Part shown: in pieces, positions 1 through 5,714 of the stretch
How the letters are laid out: every line of letters begins with the position of its first letter
Position numbering within the stretch: the stretch's first letter is position 1
From: Nitrospirota bacterium
Lineage (GTDB): Bacteria > Nitrospirota > UBA9217
Assembly (NCBI GenBank): GCA_017885365.1
Contig: JAFNGD010000153.1
Coordinates: 1-8,973, forward strand
Reading direction: 5' to 3'
Length of the DNA stretch: 8,973 nt
Program-made: the position numbers and the translations under genes
Notes under the pieces: generated by a model
Seen by the model: the letters and a program-made list of their open reading frames with translations, nothing else
Told to the model about the DNA's origin: nothing
Databases searched by the model: none

Positions 1-42
1 GGTGGATCGTCGTTCATCCCGGAACACCGACCACCCTTTCGT

Positions 43-528
43 CTAACCGCAGCATTTCTTGAACTTCTTCCCACTTCCGCAGGGACAGGGATCGTTACGG
101 CCGGATTTGGGTTCCTGATGCACGACCGGCCGCGGCGGCAGGACCTTTCCTGTCGCGAAGTACCACGTGCCGCCGGTCTTCTGGAACGAGGACAGTTCGC
201 GGTGCTCCTGCCGGACGCCGTTCTCCGTGTAGGAAACCGCGAACTCGACCATGCCGTCCTGGTCCTCCGGCCCGCCCTTCACGGTGCGCAGGATCTCGAT
301 GCCGTGCCACTCCGCGCGTTCTGCCCAGGCGCGGCTGCTCGCCTCGTTGTAGTCTGCCCTGTGGCCCGGGTGCAGGGACTCGCGGAGCCATGCGAGCTCC
401 TTTTTGACATAGGCGGTATACCGCGAGCGCATGACCTGCTCCGCAGTTTCAGCGCGCTGTTCGCCGGCGATCAGGGGCCGGCAGCAGTCGGCGTAAGGCT
501 TTGTTGAACCGCAGGGACAGATATCCAT
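43..528 (-). CDS. ychJ: YchJ-family protein with two SEC-C zinc motifs (UPF0225)
   Basis: The 161-aa protein has a cysteine motif at each end. The N-terminal one is [13 protein letters not shown] (Cys4, Cys6, Cys15, Cys16) and the C-terminal one is [15 protein letters not shown] (Cys148, Cys150, Cys159, Cys160). Both match the SEC-C pattern that binds one zinc ion, as in the SecA tail. Between them is an NTF2-like YchJ core, recognisable by [12 protein letters not shown] at about 30-41 and a following HPGHR. Length and order fit the UPF0225/YchJ family, which is cytosolic and has no settled biochemical role. The start is well supported: AAGGAG lies six bases before the ATG. The gene is monocistronic in appearance, 141 bp after the PAS-LuxR gene, with its own candidate promoter. 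I am confident of the family but not of any function. Confidence 0.93.
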   Translation of the reverse strand: MDICPCGSTKPYADCCRPLIAGEQRAETAEQVMRSRYTAYVKKELAWLRESLHPGHRADYNEASSRAWAERAEWHGIEILRTVKGGPEDQDGMVEFAVSYTENGVRQEHRELSSFQKTGGTWYFATGKVLPPRPVVHQEPKSGRNDPCPCGSGKKFKKCCG

Positions 529-567
529 GAAAGGCTCCTTGGAAGGGATAGTGGATGACGAGAGAAG

Positions 568-596
568 AACTTACAATAAATGAAGGTTCATTGCAA
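568..596 (-). promoter_or_regulatory. Candidate ychJ promoter overlapped by an inverted repeat
   Basis: On the minus strand TTGCAA (591-596) and TAAGTT (568-573) are spaced by exactly 17 bases, about 40 bases before the ychJ start. Both hexamers are imperfect. A perfect 14-bp inverted repeat, AATGAA-GG-TTCATT (579-592 on plus), sits in the spacer and touches the -35 element, a typical place for a repressor operator. The stretch is clearly more AT-rich than the surrounding genes. The inverted repeat is directly visible; its use as an operator is inference. Confidence 0.35.
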
Positions 597-669
597 GGCT
601 TTTGGCGTGCGGCAGGGGGATGACCCGGAACGGTCCCGGCGGAGCGGGGATCGCGAGGGCAGGGAGCCT

Positions 670-1377
670 TCAAATGATATGATGGCGCGTCGCCAGCACG
701 GCCGCCTGGGTGCGGTCGTTGACGCCGAGCTTGTTGAAGAGGCTGATAACGTAGCTTTTTACCGTGTTGGCGCTGATGTCGAGCAATTCAGAGATCTGCG
801 TGTTGGTGTATCCTTCGGTTATCAACCTCAGGACATCGGCCTCGCGGCGGGACAATTTCACGGAAAAGGCGATCGTACCGTCGCCCAGGGTGACTGTTTT
901 TCGTCCACCCTTTTTATCGCTCAGCCGCTGCTCCAGCAGCTCGGTATAGTCACGCTGCTGCTGGATCGCCTGCTTGCTGGCAGTCGTTTCGAAGACGATG
1001 ACGATGACCGCGGTAACGTCCTTGTCGCGGCCCCGCACCGGGTAGGCATGTACTTCCCCCCAGCGCCGCCCGCCCCGCGAAGAGACCATCGATTTTTCCG
1101 TGACCTGGGTGCGGCCTTGCGCGAGGGCCTCCGTCAGAACACAGTCGTCACACTTATGGTCACAGCCATGAAGGGCATCGATGCATCGCTTCCCTACCAC
1201 CTGTTCCGGGTCGCATTTGTGGATGGCGGCCATGGTCTCATTGATCCACACGATCCTGCGATCACGATCGAAAATGCCGAAAGGCATGCGAATGCTGGAG
1301 AAGAGCGCGGGGCCGAGCCCGGCAAGCAGATGGTCCAACGAAAGTTTGCTCCCGGGTTCAGCCATGGGGGGCCTCAT
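670..1377 (-). CDS. PAS-domain LuxR-type transcriptional regulator
   Basis: This 235-aa protein has a PAS domain at about 25-130 (MPFGIFDRDRRIVWIN near the start, an FxTT end at 129-132). A short coiled linker follows (133-153), then a LuxR-type helix-turn-helix at about 175-229 (LSRREADVLRLITEGYTNTQ, then ISANTVKSYV and the FNKLGV tail). It should sense a small molecule or redox state through PAS and bind DNA through the HTH. There is no receiver domain, so it is a one-component regulator rather than a phospho-response regulator. The PAS core carries five cysteines within 25 residues (55, 65, 72, 76, 79), with CDHKCDDC at 72-79. The start is uncertain: the ATG at 1377 has no obvious ribosome site, while an in-frame ATG at 1365 has GAGG upstream and removes only four residues. 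Targets are unknown; the flanking genes give no strong clue. Confidence 0.9.
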   Translation of the reverse strand: MRPPMAEPGSKLSLDHLLAGLGPALFSSIRMPFGIFDRDRRIVWINETMAAIHKCDPEQVVGKRCIDALHGCDHKCDDCVLTEALAQGRTQVTEKSMVSSRGGRRWGEVHAYPVRGRDKDVTAVIVIVFETTASKQAIQQQRDYTELLEQRLSDKKGGRKTVTLGDGTIAFSVKLSRREADVLRLITEGYTNTQISELLDISANTVKSYVISLFNKLGVNDRTQAAVLATRHHII

Positions 1378-1413
1378 CGTTCAGCGGGTAGCCAGGTTCA
1401 ACATCACCGTGCG

Positions 1414-1442
1414 ATGGTAGCAGACTATGACGGCCGTGTCCA
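1414..1442 (-). promoter_or_regulatory. Candidate promoter of the PAS-LuxR gene
   Basis: TGGACA (1437-1442, five of six bases of the -35 consensus) and TACCAT (1414-1419, four of six) are 17 bases apart on the minus strand. They lie about 35 bases before the regulator's start, in the 90-bp gap after the small gene. The match could be chance in a GC-rich stretch, and read-through from the small gene upstream is equally possible. Confidence 0.33.
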
Positions 1443-1467
1443 CGACTTTCCATGTCCGCCGGGTTCC

Positions 1468-1680
1468 TTAACAGCGGCATGCTCTGTGAAAAAGTCCGTG
1501 CGCCTTCAGGACCTTTTCGCGGATCCGCTTCGGGGACCACGGACGTAGAGACCATTCGACCTCATGTTCCCGGTCAATACAGCTGAACTCGTTTCGAAGA
1601 TCGCGGTAATAGAGAAAGATGCTCAGCCGTTTTTCCGCGTTCCCCGTTCGGTACTCCTGCAGGACCTGTTTCTTATCCAT
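1468..1680 (-). CDS. Small hypothetical protein, 70 aa
   Basis: I do not recognise this family. The 70-residue product is charged and soluble, begins MDKKQVLQEYRTGNAEKRLS, and has a likely helical first half (about 4-40, FLYYRDLRNEF in the middle). A basic second half (SPKRIREKVLKAHG) ends in CRC. No signal peptide or membrane segment is visible. The main evidence that it is real is a textbook ribosome site, AGGAGG six bases before the ATG, preceded by a TATAAT-type -10 element about 80 bases up. It lies 90 bp before the PAS-LuxR gene in the same direction and may be co-transcribed with it. The cysteine pair at the extreme C terminus is unusual. The function is unknown. Confidence 0.65.
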   Translation of the reverse strand: MDKKQVLQEYRTGNAEKRLSIFLYYRDLRNEFSCIDREHEVEWSLRPWSPKRIREKVLKAHGLFHRACRC

Positions 1681-1989
1681 GTTCTTCCTCCTGTATCTTG
1701 AGATAGAGGGCCTGTCGGGTCCTCCCGGTTCCTGTTCTTTTGCCGATTGTACGATGGATTATACGGGAGCGTGAAGACCGAAAAACCACCCATTTGGGGG
1801 GGGGCAAGGAGGCAATAGGGAATAGGGCCAAGAGGAGCAAGGGGGCGAAAGCGAAGGGAAGCGCCCTGCAGCAAGCTGCAGAAAATCGCTCACCCTCAAG
1901 GCAGTTACCGTTATCCTAAGCGCTCGCGCTTGGATTCAGGGAGAAGGTGTACGAGCCGATGCATGAAGGGCTTCAGCGCTTCGGGTGCA
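1681..1989. other. 309-bp non-coding gap between methyltransferase and small gene
   Basis: No convincing gene lies here. The part nearest the small gene holds its ribosome site and a TATAAT element. The rest contains a run of nine G (1796-1804) and purine-rich low-complexity sequence (about 1800-1860). It also holds a tight inverted repeat CTGCAGC-AA-GCTGCAG (1866-1881) and a second one AAGCGC-TC-GCGCTT (1918-1931). The inverted repeats could form hairpins after the methyltransferase stop, but neither is followed by a U-tract, so neither is a standard intrinsic terminator. The 1911-1989 part could be the displaced end of the methyltransferase gene (see findings). Confidence 0.5.
1758..1787 (-). 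promoter_or_regulatory. Candidate promoter of the 70-aa gene
   Basis: A perfect -10 hexamer TATAAT lies at 1758-1763 on the minus strand, in an AT-richer pocket about 80 bases before the small gene's start. The expected -35 position holds only a T-rich stretch (about 1780-1787) with poor agreement to TTGACA, so an activator may be needed or the match may be accidental. Confidence 0.35.
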
Positions 1990-2811
1990 TCACGGTCTCG
2001 TACCCACAGCGAACAACACACCCACGTCCAGCCAGATCCCGTCCGGAGTAGCAAGCGCGGCCACTTCCTCAAGATGGTCGCGCCGGAAACGCTCCTGGTC
2101 CTGTTGCGGAAGCTGGGCCACCAGCCGGCGGAACCCGGCATTCCAGATCACGTCCCACCATGCCTCGGCGTTGTCCAGAAAATAGCCCACATTTGCTCGC
2201 TCCACCCGCACGTTCCGGAGCCCCGCCTTCGTGAAGAACTCCCGGCAGCCTGCTTCGGTAGCAATACGCTTCCAGGTAGGGAGCGGCGGCTTGACCCCGT
2301 AGCCGGACAGCCTCGTGACCATGAGGTCCTTGAGCGGGTGAAAGTAATTCTCCTGGAATCCCGAGACAGCGACCTGACCGCCCGGCCTGACCACGGATGC
2401 GATATGGGCGAGCTGGGAATCCATATCGTTGACAAAGAAGATCCCGAATGAGCACATCGCCGCGTCGAACCGGCCGTCAGGGAACCCGAGGTCCTGCATG
2501 TCCCGCTCAAGGAACTCGATGTTTCGCATGCTCAGCGAAGCGGCCTTTCTGCGCGCCTGCTCCAGCATGCCCGGAGAAAAATCAACGCCGGTCACGCCGC
2601 CCTTGGGCAGACGGCCGGCAAGGGCCAGCGCTGCGTGGCCCGTGCCGGTGGCAACATCGAGCACCTGCTCATCGCCCCGCAGCGAGAGCGCGGCAACGAG
2701 CAGTTTGGCGCTCTCGGGAAAGAACCGGAGCGCCTTGCTATCGTAGCCCGCGGAAACGGTGTCGAAGGTCTCCTTCAGCATGGTCTTTCGCTGCTGGTCA
2801 TTCATGGTCAT
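1990..2811 (-). CDS. Class I SAM-dependent methyltransferase (UbiE/COQ5-like)
   Basis: The 273-aa protein has a Rossmann-type methyltransferase fold. Motif I is VLDVATGTGHAAL (50-62), which binds S-adenosylmethionine. GVDFSPGMLEQAR (75-87) supplies the acidic ribose contact, ERDMQDLGFPDGRFD (102-116) is the motif II region, and VRPGGQVAVSGF (141-152) closes the core. The first 24 residues (FDTVSAGYD at 16-24) are the usual N-terminal signature of UbiE/ArsM-like small-molecule methyltransferases. The C-terminal half (about 155-265) varies between families and does not fix the substrate. It has no transmembrane segment and should be cytosolic. The start is supported by AAGGA six bases upstream. 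The protein ends abruptly after FAVGTRP, and another frame offers a plausible tail, so a frameshift near the end is possible. The substrate is unknown; quinone, lipid or small-metabolite methylation are all open. Confidence 0.88.
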   Translation of the reverse strand: MTMNDQQRKTMLKETFDTVSAGYDSKALRFFPESAKLLVAALSLRGDEQVLDVATGTGHAALALAGRLPKGGVTGVDFSPGMLEQARRKAASLSMRNIEFLERDMQDLGFPDGRFDAAMCSFGIFFVNDMDSQLAHIASVVRPGGQVAVSGFQENYFHPLKDLMVTRLSGYGVKPPLPTWKRIATEAGCREFFTKAGLRNVRVERANVGYFLDNAEAWWDVIWNAGFRRLVAQLPQQDQERFRRDHLEEVAALATPDGIWLDVGVLFAVGTRP

Positions 2812-3181
2812 ATGGTGTCCTTGGTAACTGAGGGATCAAATCCTTCTCAAAACGGAAAGAACGTTGCCGCAAAAAGCACATAAAAAGCGTATGATTATTT
2901 GGTTTTAAACTTTGCGAATTATGCGCATCTTCGCGGCAACAAAGACTTGCTTGTTAAGGTTTTGACTCTGCGTCCGACCCGTACTCTGCGAGAGACGTCC
3001 TTTTGGTTCCGCCTTGTCCGGGTCAGGGCAGCGTTGCTCATGCGGGAACATATCAGGAGGCAGGAGGAAAGTCAACACCGTGGGCCGGTCCGACAAGACG
3101 CCGGCGCGTAAGACCCACTCGTGCGCAAAAAAAAGGGAGGCGCGGATCTGCCGTGCCTCCCGGAGAATGACGGAGACCCGG
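2812..3181. other. 370-bp non-coding gap upstream of the methyltransferase
   Basis: The gap contains the methyltransferase ribosome site near 2820, an AT-rich island at about 2871-2932, and the cytochrome operon terminator at 3127-3161. The island is bracketed by an 8-bp perfect inverted repeat, GTTGCCGC (2863-2870) and GCGGCAAC (2933-2940). The island is the natural place for the methyltransferase promoter, but I could not pick a -35/-10 pair with confidence. Between 2941 and 3126 I see no gene or RNA that I can support. Confidence 0.5.
3127..3161 (-). terminator. Intrinsic terminator of the cytochrome operon
   Basis: Read on the minus strand, GGGAGGC (3155-3161) pairs with GCCTCCC (3135-3141). 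The 13-base loop region may pair partly inside, and eight T residues follow at once (3127-3134). The hairpin begins 20 bases after the cytochrome b stop. This is a textbook rho-independent terminator and marks the end of the two-gene cytochrome transcript. Confidence 0.9.
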
Positions 3182-3811
3182 TCAATGACCGTGTTCCGGC
3201 TCCTCTTCATAGCCCGTGAACATGGCCTTAATGTGCTCCAGCGGCGTGCGGCCGAGCGTGGTGAGGTAGACATGGACGAAGAGGAAGGCCACGAAGCAGA
3301 TGGTCACGAGCAGGTGAGCGGCGCTGACGGCCTTGATCCCGCCAACGGCGTCGATGAACGCCGCGAACCGGTCGAGGTCCCACAGCAGGATGCCGGTGGC
3401 GATCAGAAGCGGCATCAGGAAGAACATGATGCTGAAATAGGCGAGCTGCTGCATAGGATTGAACTTGTGGTCCAGTGTTGCGTGGTGGGGATTCGGCTCA
3501 CCCCTGAAGATGCCGTAACCGTAATACCGCGCCTGTTTCCAGGAATTCTCGACAAAGCGCTTGATATTCAGGTCCGGGAGGTACACCTTCATGTGGCCCG
3601 ACGCGGTATAGTACGCTGCCCATACGAGAAACAACCCGAGCAGGGAGAACCCGGCGATATTGTGGATGTCCACGGCGGTCTGGAAAGGCATCAGGTTCAG
3701 GATGCCGCGGTATCTGATCTGCGCGCCTGTGACGATCAGCACGAAAAAGCAGAGGGCGTTGAACCAGTGCCACATCCTGACCGGCAGCGGGTGAAGATAG
3801 ATCCTGTTCAT
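3182..3811 (-). CDS. Cytochrome b/b561-type membrane subunit, four helices
   Basis: The 209-aa protein is an integral membrane b-type cytochrome of the hydrogenase/formate-dehydrogenase gamma (HyaC/FdnI-like) kind. Four hydrophobic segments lie at about 16-35, 50-70, 122-145 and 163-185. Histidines at His15 (RMWHWFN), His50 (VDIHNIAG), His166 (SAAHLL) and His180 (FVHVYL) sit in or beside the helices, as expected for ligands of two hemes. The likely role is to pass electrons between membrane quinone and the partner cytochrome c. The chosen start at 3811 overlaps the stop of the cytochrome c gene as ATGA and has GGGAGGGG six bases upstream. A longer open frame reaching 4462 is only an antisense-like shadow of the partner gene. 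The protein ends in an acidic, His-containing tail (EEEPEHGH). The exact donor and acceptor cannot be told from sequence. Confidence 0.92.
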   Translation of the reverse strand: MNRIYLHPLPVRMWHWFNALCFFVLIVTGAQIRYRGILNLMPFQTAVDIHNIAGFSLLGLFLVWAAYYTASGHMKVYLPDLNIKRFVENSWKQARYYGYGIFRGEPNPHHATLDHKFNPMQQLAYFSIMFFLMPLLIATGILLWDLDRFAAFIDAVGGIKAVSAAHLLVTICFVAFLFVHVYLTTLGRTPLEHIKAMFTGYEEEPEHGH

Positions 3812-5484
3812 GCTTTTCCCCTCCCTTCCGGCTTCTTTGTTCCCTGGCGCAGGTGCCTGGTCATCAGCCGGGCAGATCCATGCAGGACCGGAAACGCGAT
3901 CCCGCCCAGGATGATCATGATCCCGGCGTAGTCCATGGCCGTCAGCCGGGTGCCGCTCATCACGTAAAACCGCTTCAGCAGAATCACGCCGTACGCTGAG
4001 CCCAGGGCCTTTGGATCGACATCGTGCAGGACCTCCCGGCCGTCCGGACCGGCAGCAGCCACTGCCACGGTCTTGAAGAAGGAGGAATCCGCAGAATGGC
4101 ATGCCTCGCACTGTTTGACCGCAATATCCTTCGGTGCCAGGTAATGGGCGTTCCGCCGGACGTCCATGCTGACCGCCACCGCCACATTCACGGCCTTTGC
4201 CGCGTTCAGGTCGCGGTAGAGCTGCCAGAGCTCCTTCGGCCCGATCTGTTTTGCATTGACGCCGCGCGCTTTGAGGCTCGTCTGCACTTCGGCGTCGCTC
4301 AGGAGCTTTCCTGTGGCGGCGTCGGTGAGCCGTAGGTAGATGCTCCGCTTGTAATCGAGCGGCACATGGCATGCTGTGCAGGCGACCATTTCCAGGTGCG
4401 CCTTCGGATTGGGCAGCCGCTGCCCATGCTCCTTCTCGAAAGCGGGATGGCAGGCGAGGCACATGTCCCGGGGCGAGCGCGAGGCCATCGCCGGCTTCAC
4501 GTCATGGGCGGAATGACATGCCGCGCAAAGCGGCGGATGCAACCTGGCGGTCGGCCTCGTCATGCCGTGGACGCTCGTCCGGTATGCATCAAAGGTCTCC
4601 TGGTGGCATTTCCTGCAGGGCACGCCGTCCAGGGTATCCGCCAGCGCCCCGGGTCCGACCTGGTGGGCGCCGTGGCAGTCCGAACAGCCGGGCGCCCGCT
4701 GGTCGCCCTTCGCGAGCACAATGGCATGGATGCTGTCCTTTTCCTTCACCGCCTTCTCGAAATGGCAGCGTTCGCAGGCCTCCGATGCCGCGTGAGAAAG
4801 CTGACGGCCGCTGGTGTAGTCCTTCGGCGAAGGGTGGTTCTCCTTCGAGTAGGCGGTGTGGCAGTCGGTGCACTCGTGGTTCCGGTGGACCGACCCCTTG
4901 ACCCAGGCCTCGTCGATGGTGAGCGAGATCGTTTTACCGTCGATCGACCGGGTAAGGGGCTTGCTGTGACAGGTGAGGCAGTACTGCGAGACACTGCCTT
5001 TATTTTTTCGGGCGAGCGCTTTACCGATAGCGTGAGATCCGTGGCACGAGGAACAGGGCTGCGCATCGGCCCGGGAAAGGGCGCGCTGGTGCAGCGGGCT
5101 GGCCATCAGCTGGCTGTCGGCATGGCAGGTCCTGCAGGCCTTGGCGACGTGCAGCACGAGCTGCTGCTTCGTGGCGTATTGTGCCGAGGGATGGTTGTCG
5201 AGCTTCACGTCCGTGTGACAGCTGGTGCAGCCGAGAGAGCCGTGCACCGAGCCCGCGAAGCGTTTGCCGTCAACCTGCACCGAGACCGTGGTCTTGTCGC
5301 TGAAGGTCTTCGTGCCGGGGCTGGCATGGCAGGTGAGGCAGGTCTCCGCTTCGTCGGAAAGCTTAGCAGGTGCTGAAGTTGCAGCACAGGGAAGGAAGAG
5401 ATACACGATGAGGATGAGCAGTACTGCGACCACGTTGCCGGCTTCGTCCTTGCGGACAGCCGGTCCGCCGATGGGAAAGAGCAT
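3808..5484 (-). CDS. Periplasmic 13-heme c-type cytochrome, membrane-anchored
   Basis: The 558-aa protein has 13 CxxCH heme-attachment motifs, beginning at Cys49, 86, 117, 144, 169, 205, 237, 267, 290, 320, 342, 369 and 459. An N-terminal hydrophobic stretch (18-32) after a charged start is a signal peptide or anchor, with a possible cleavage after SAPA (about 40). A C-terminal helix (517-537) should tie the protein to the inner membrane, with the heme domain in the periplasm. Hemes 1-4 and 5-8 are a tandem duplication. Hemes 9-12 follow closely, then comes a heme-free stretch of about 85 residues before heme 13. It should carry electrons to or from the adjoining cytochrome b subunit, with which it overlaps by four bases. 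AAGGAGGG eight bases upstream supports the start. No catalytic-site motif (such as a CxxCK heme) is seen, so it looks like a conduit rather than a reductase. The family is certain; the physiological partner is not. Confidence 0.95.
   Translation of the reverse strand: MLFPIGGPAVRKDEAGNVVAVLLILIVYLFLPCAATSAPAKLSDEAETCLTCHASPGTKTFSDKTTVSVQVDGKRFAGSVHGSLGCTSCHTDVKLDNHPSAQYATKQQLVLHVAKACRTCHADSQLMASPLHQRALSRADAQPCSSCHGSHAIGKALARKNKGSVSQYCLTCHSKPLTRSIDGKTISLTIDEAWVKGSVHRNHECTDCHTAYSKENHPSPKDYTSGRQLSHAASEACERCHFEKAVKEKDSIHAIVLAKGDQRAPGCSDCHGAHQVGPGALADTLDGVPCRKCHQETFDAYRTSVHGMTRPTARLHPPLCAACHSAHDVKPAMASRSPRDMCLACHPAFEKEHGQRLPNPKAHLEMVACTACHVPLDYKRSIYLRLTDAATGKLLSDAEVQTSLKARGVNAKQIGPKELWQLYRDLNAAKAVNVAVAVSMDVRRNAHYLAPKDIAVKQCEACHSADSSFFKTVAVAAAGPDGREVLHDVDPKALGSAYGVILLKRFYVMSGTRLTAMDYAGIMIILGGIAFPVLHGSARLMTRHLRQGTKKPEGRGKA
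4663..5340 (-). repeat. Tandem duplicated tetraheme module in the cytochrome c gene
   Basis: Residues 49-151 and 169-274 of the cytochrome carry the same series of landmarks: CLTCH, a GSVH, a CT-x-CH, NHPS, a QL pair, an A-x-ACxRCH-like motif (ACRTCH/ACERCH), and CSxCHGxH. Heme spacings are 37, 31 and 27 residues in the first copy and 36, 32 and 30 in the second, and the whole unit is displaced by about 120 residues. The protein copies are clearly related, but the DNA copies have diverged. Confidence 0.85.
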
Positions 5485-5536
5485 ACTCGTGTCCCTCCTT
5501 TTCGGGAAACAGGTACGTCAGACGCACACTAGTTAA

Positions 5537-5564
5537 AACATAGATGAAAATGGTGAAATGTCAA
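5537..5564 (-). promoter_or_regulatory. Sigma-70-type promoter of the cytochrome operon
   Basis: A perfect -35 TTGACA (5559-5564) and a -10 TATGTT (5537-5542, four of six) are 16 bases apart on the minus strand. Transcription would start near 5530 and leave a leader of about 45 bases before the ATG at 5484. The element lies in an AT-rich stretch that stands out from the GC-rich genes. It implies that the cytochrome pair is transcribed independently of the phosphoesterase gene upstream. Confidence 0.65.
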
Positions 5565-5605
5565 GGGAGGGGCAGGAAATAATTGCACCATGTGCGCTGA
5601 AACGA

Positions 5606-5619
5606 GGATCAAGTGATCC
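5606..5619. promoter_or_regulatory. Perfect 14-bp inverted repeat, candidate operator
   Basis: GGATCA-AG-TGATCC is a perfect inverted repeat with a two-base centre. It lies about 42 bases upstream of the -35 element of the cytochrome promoter, a normal activator position. No family of regulator can be assigned from this alone. A weaker hairpin, GCCGTT/AACGGC, is at 5625-5644. Confidence 0.4.
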
Positions 5620-5714
5620 AAGCAGCCGTTTGAGAACTAACGGCCTGTTTCTCCTGACCTGTTGTATCAATAAAGATCGCTTGAGCGCGGCATCGATTGG
5701 CTAAGGAGGGCCGC

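Noticed and set aside
580..1548. Long plus-strand open frame of 322 codons
   Set aside because: It lies antisense to the PAS-LuxR gene, has no recognisable domain, and its composition is that of reverse-strand translation of GC-rich coding DNA.
1866..1881. CTGCAGC/GCTGCAG hairpin as a terminator for the methyltransferase
   Set aside because: The stem is perfect but the loop would be only two bases and no U-tract follows on the minus strand.
3014..3931. Plus-strand open frame of 305 codons
   Set aside because: It runs antisense through the terminator and cytochrome b, and no family features are seen.
3812..4462. N-terminal extension of the cytochrome b gene
   Set aside because: The extra part is an alternate-frame reading of the cytochrome c gene, and the true start at 3811 has a ribosome site and an ATGA overlap.
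4366..5376. Plus-strand open frame of 336 codons
   Set aside because: It is antisense to the 13-heme cytochrome and reflects its codon pattern; no domain is visible.
5386..5388. Cys33 of the cytochrome c as a lipoprotein cysteine
   Set aside because: The preceding residues are Phe-Leu-Pro, and Pro before the Cys does not fit the lipobox; a standard signal peptide or anchor fits better.
5625..5644. GCCGTT/AACGGC hairpin as a terminator of the metallophosphoesterase
   Set aside because: The stem is only six base pairs and no run of T follows in the transcription direction.
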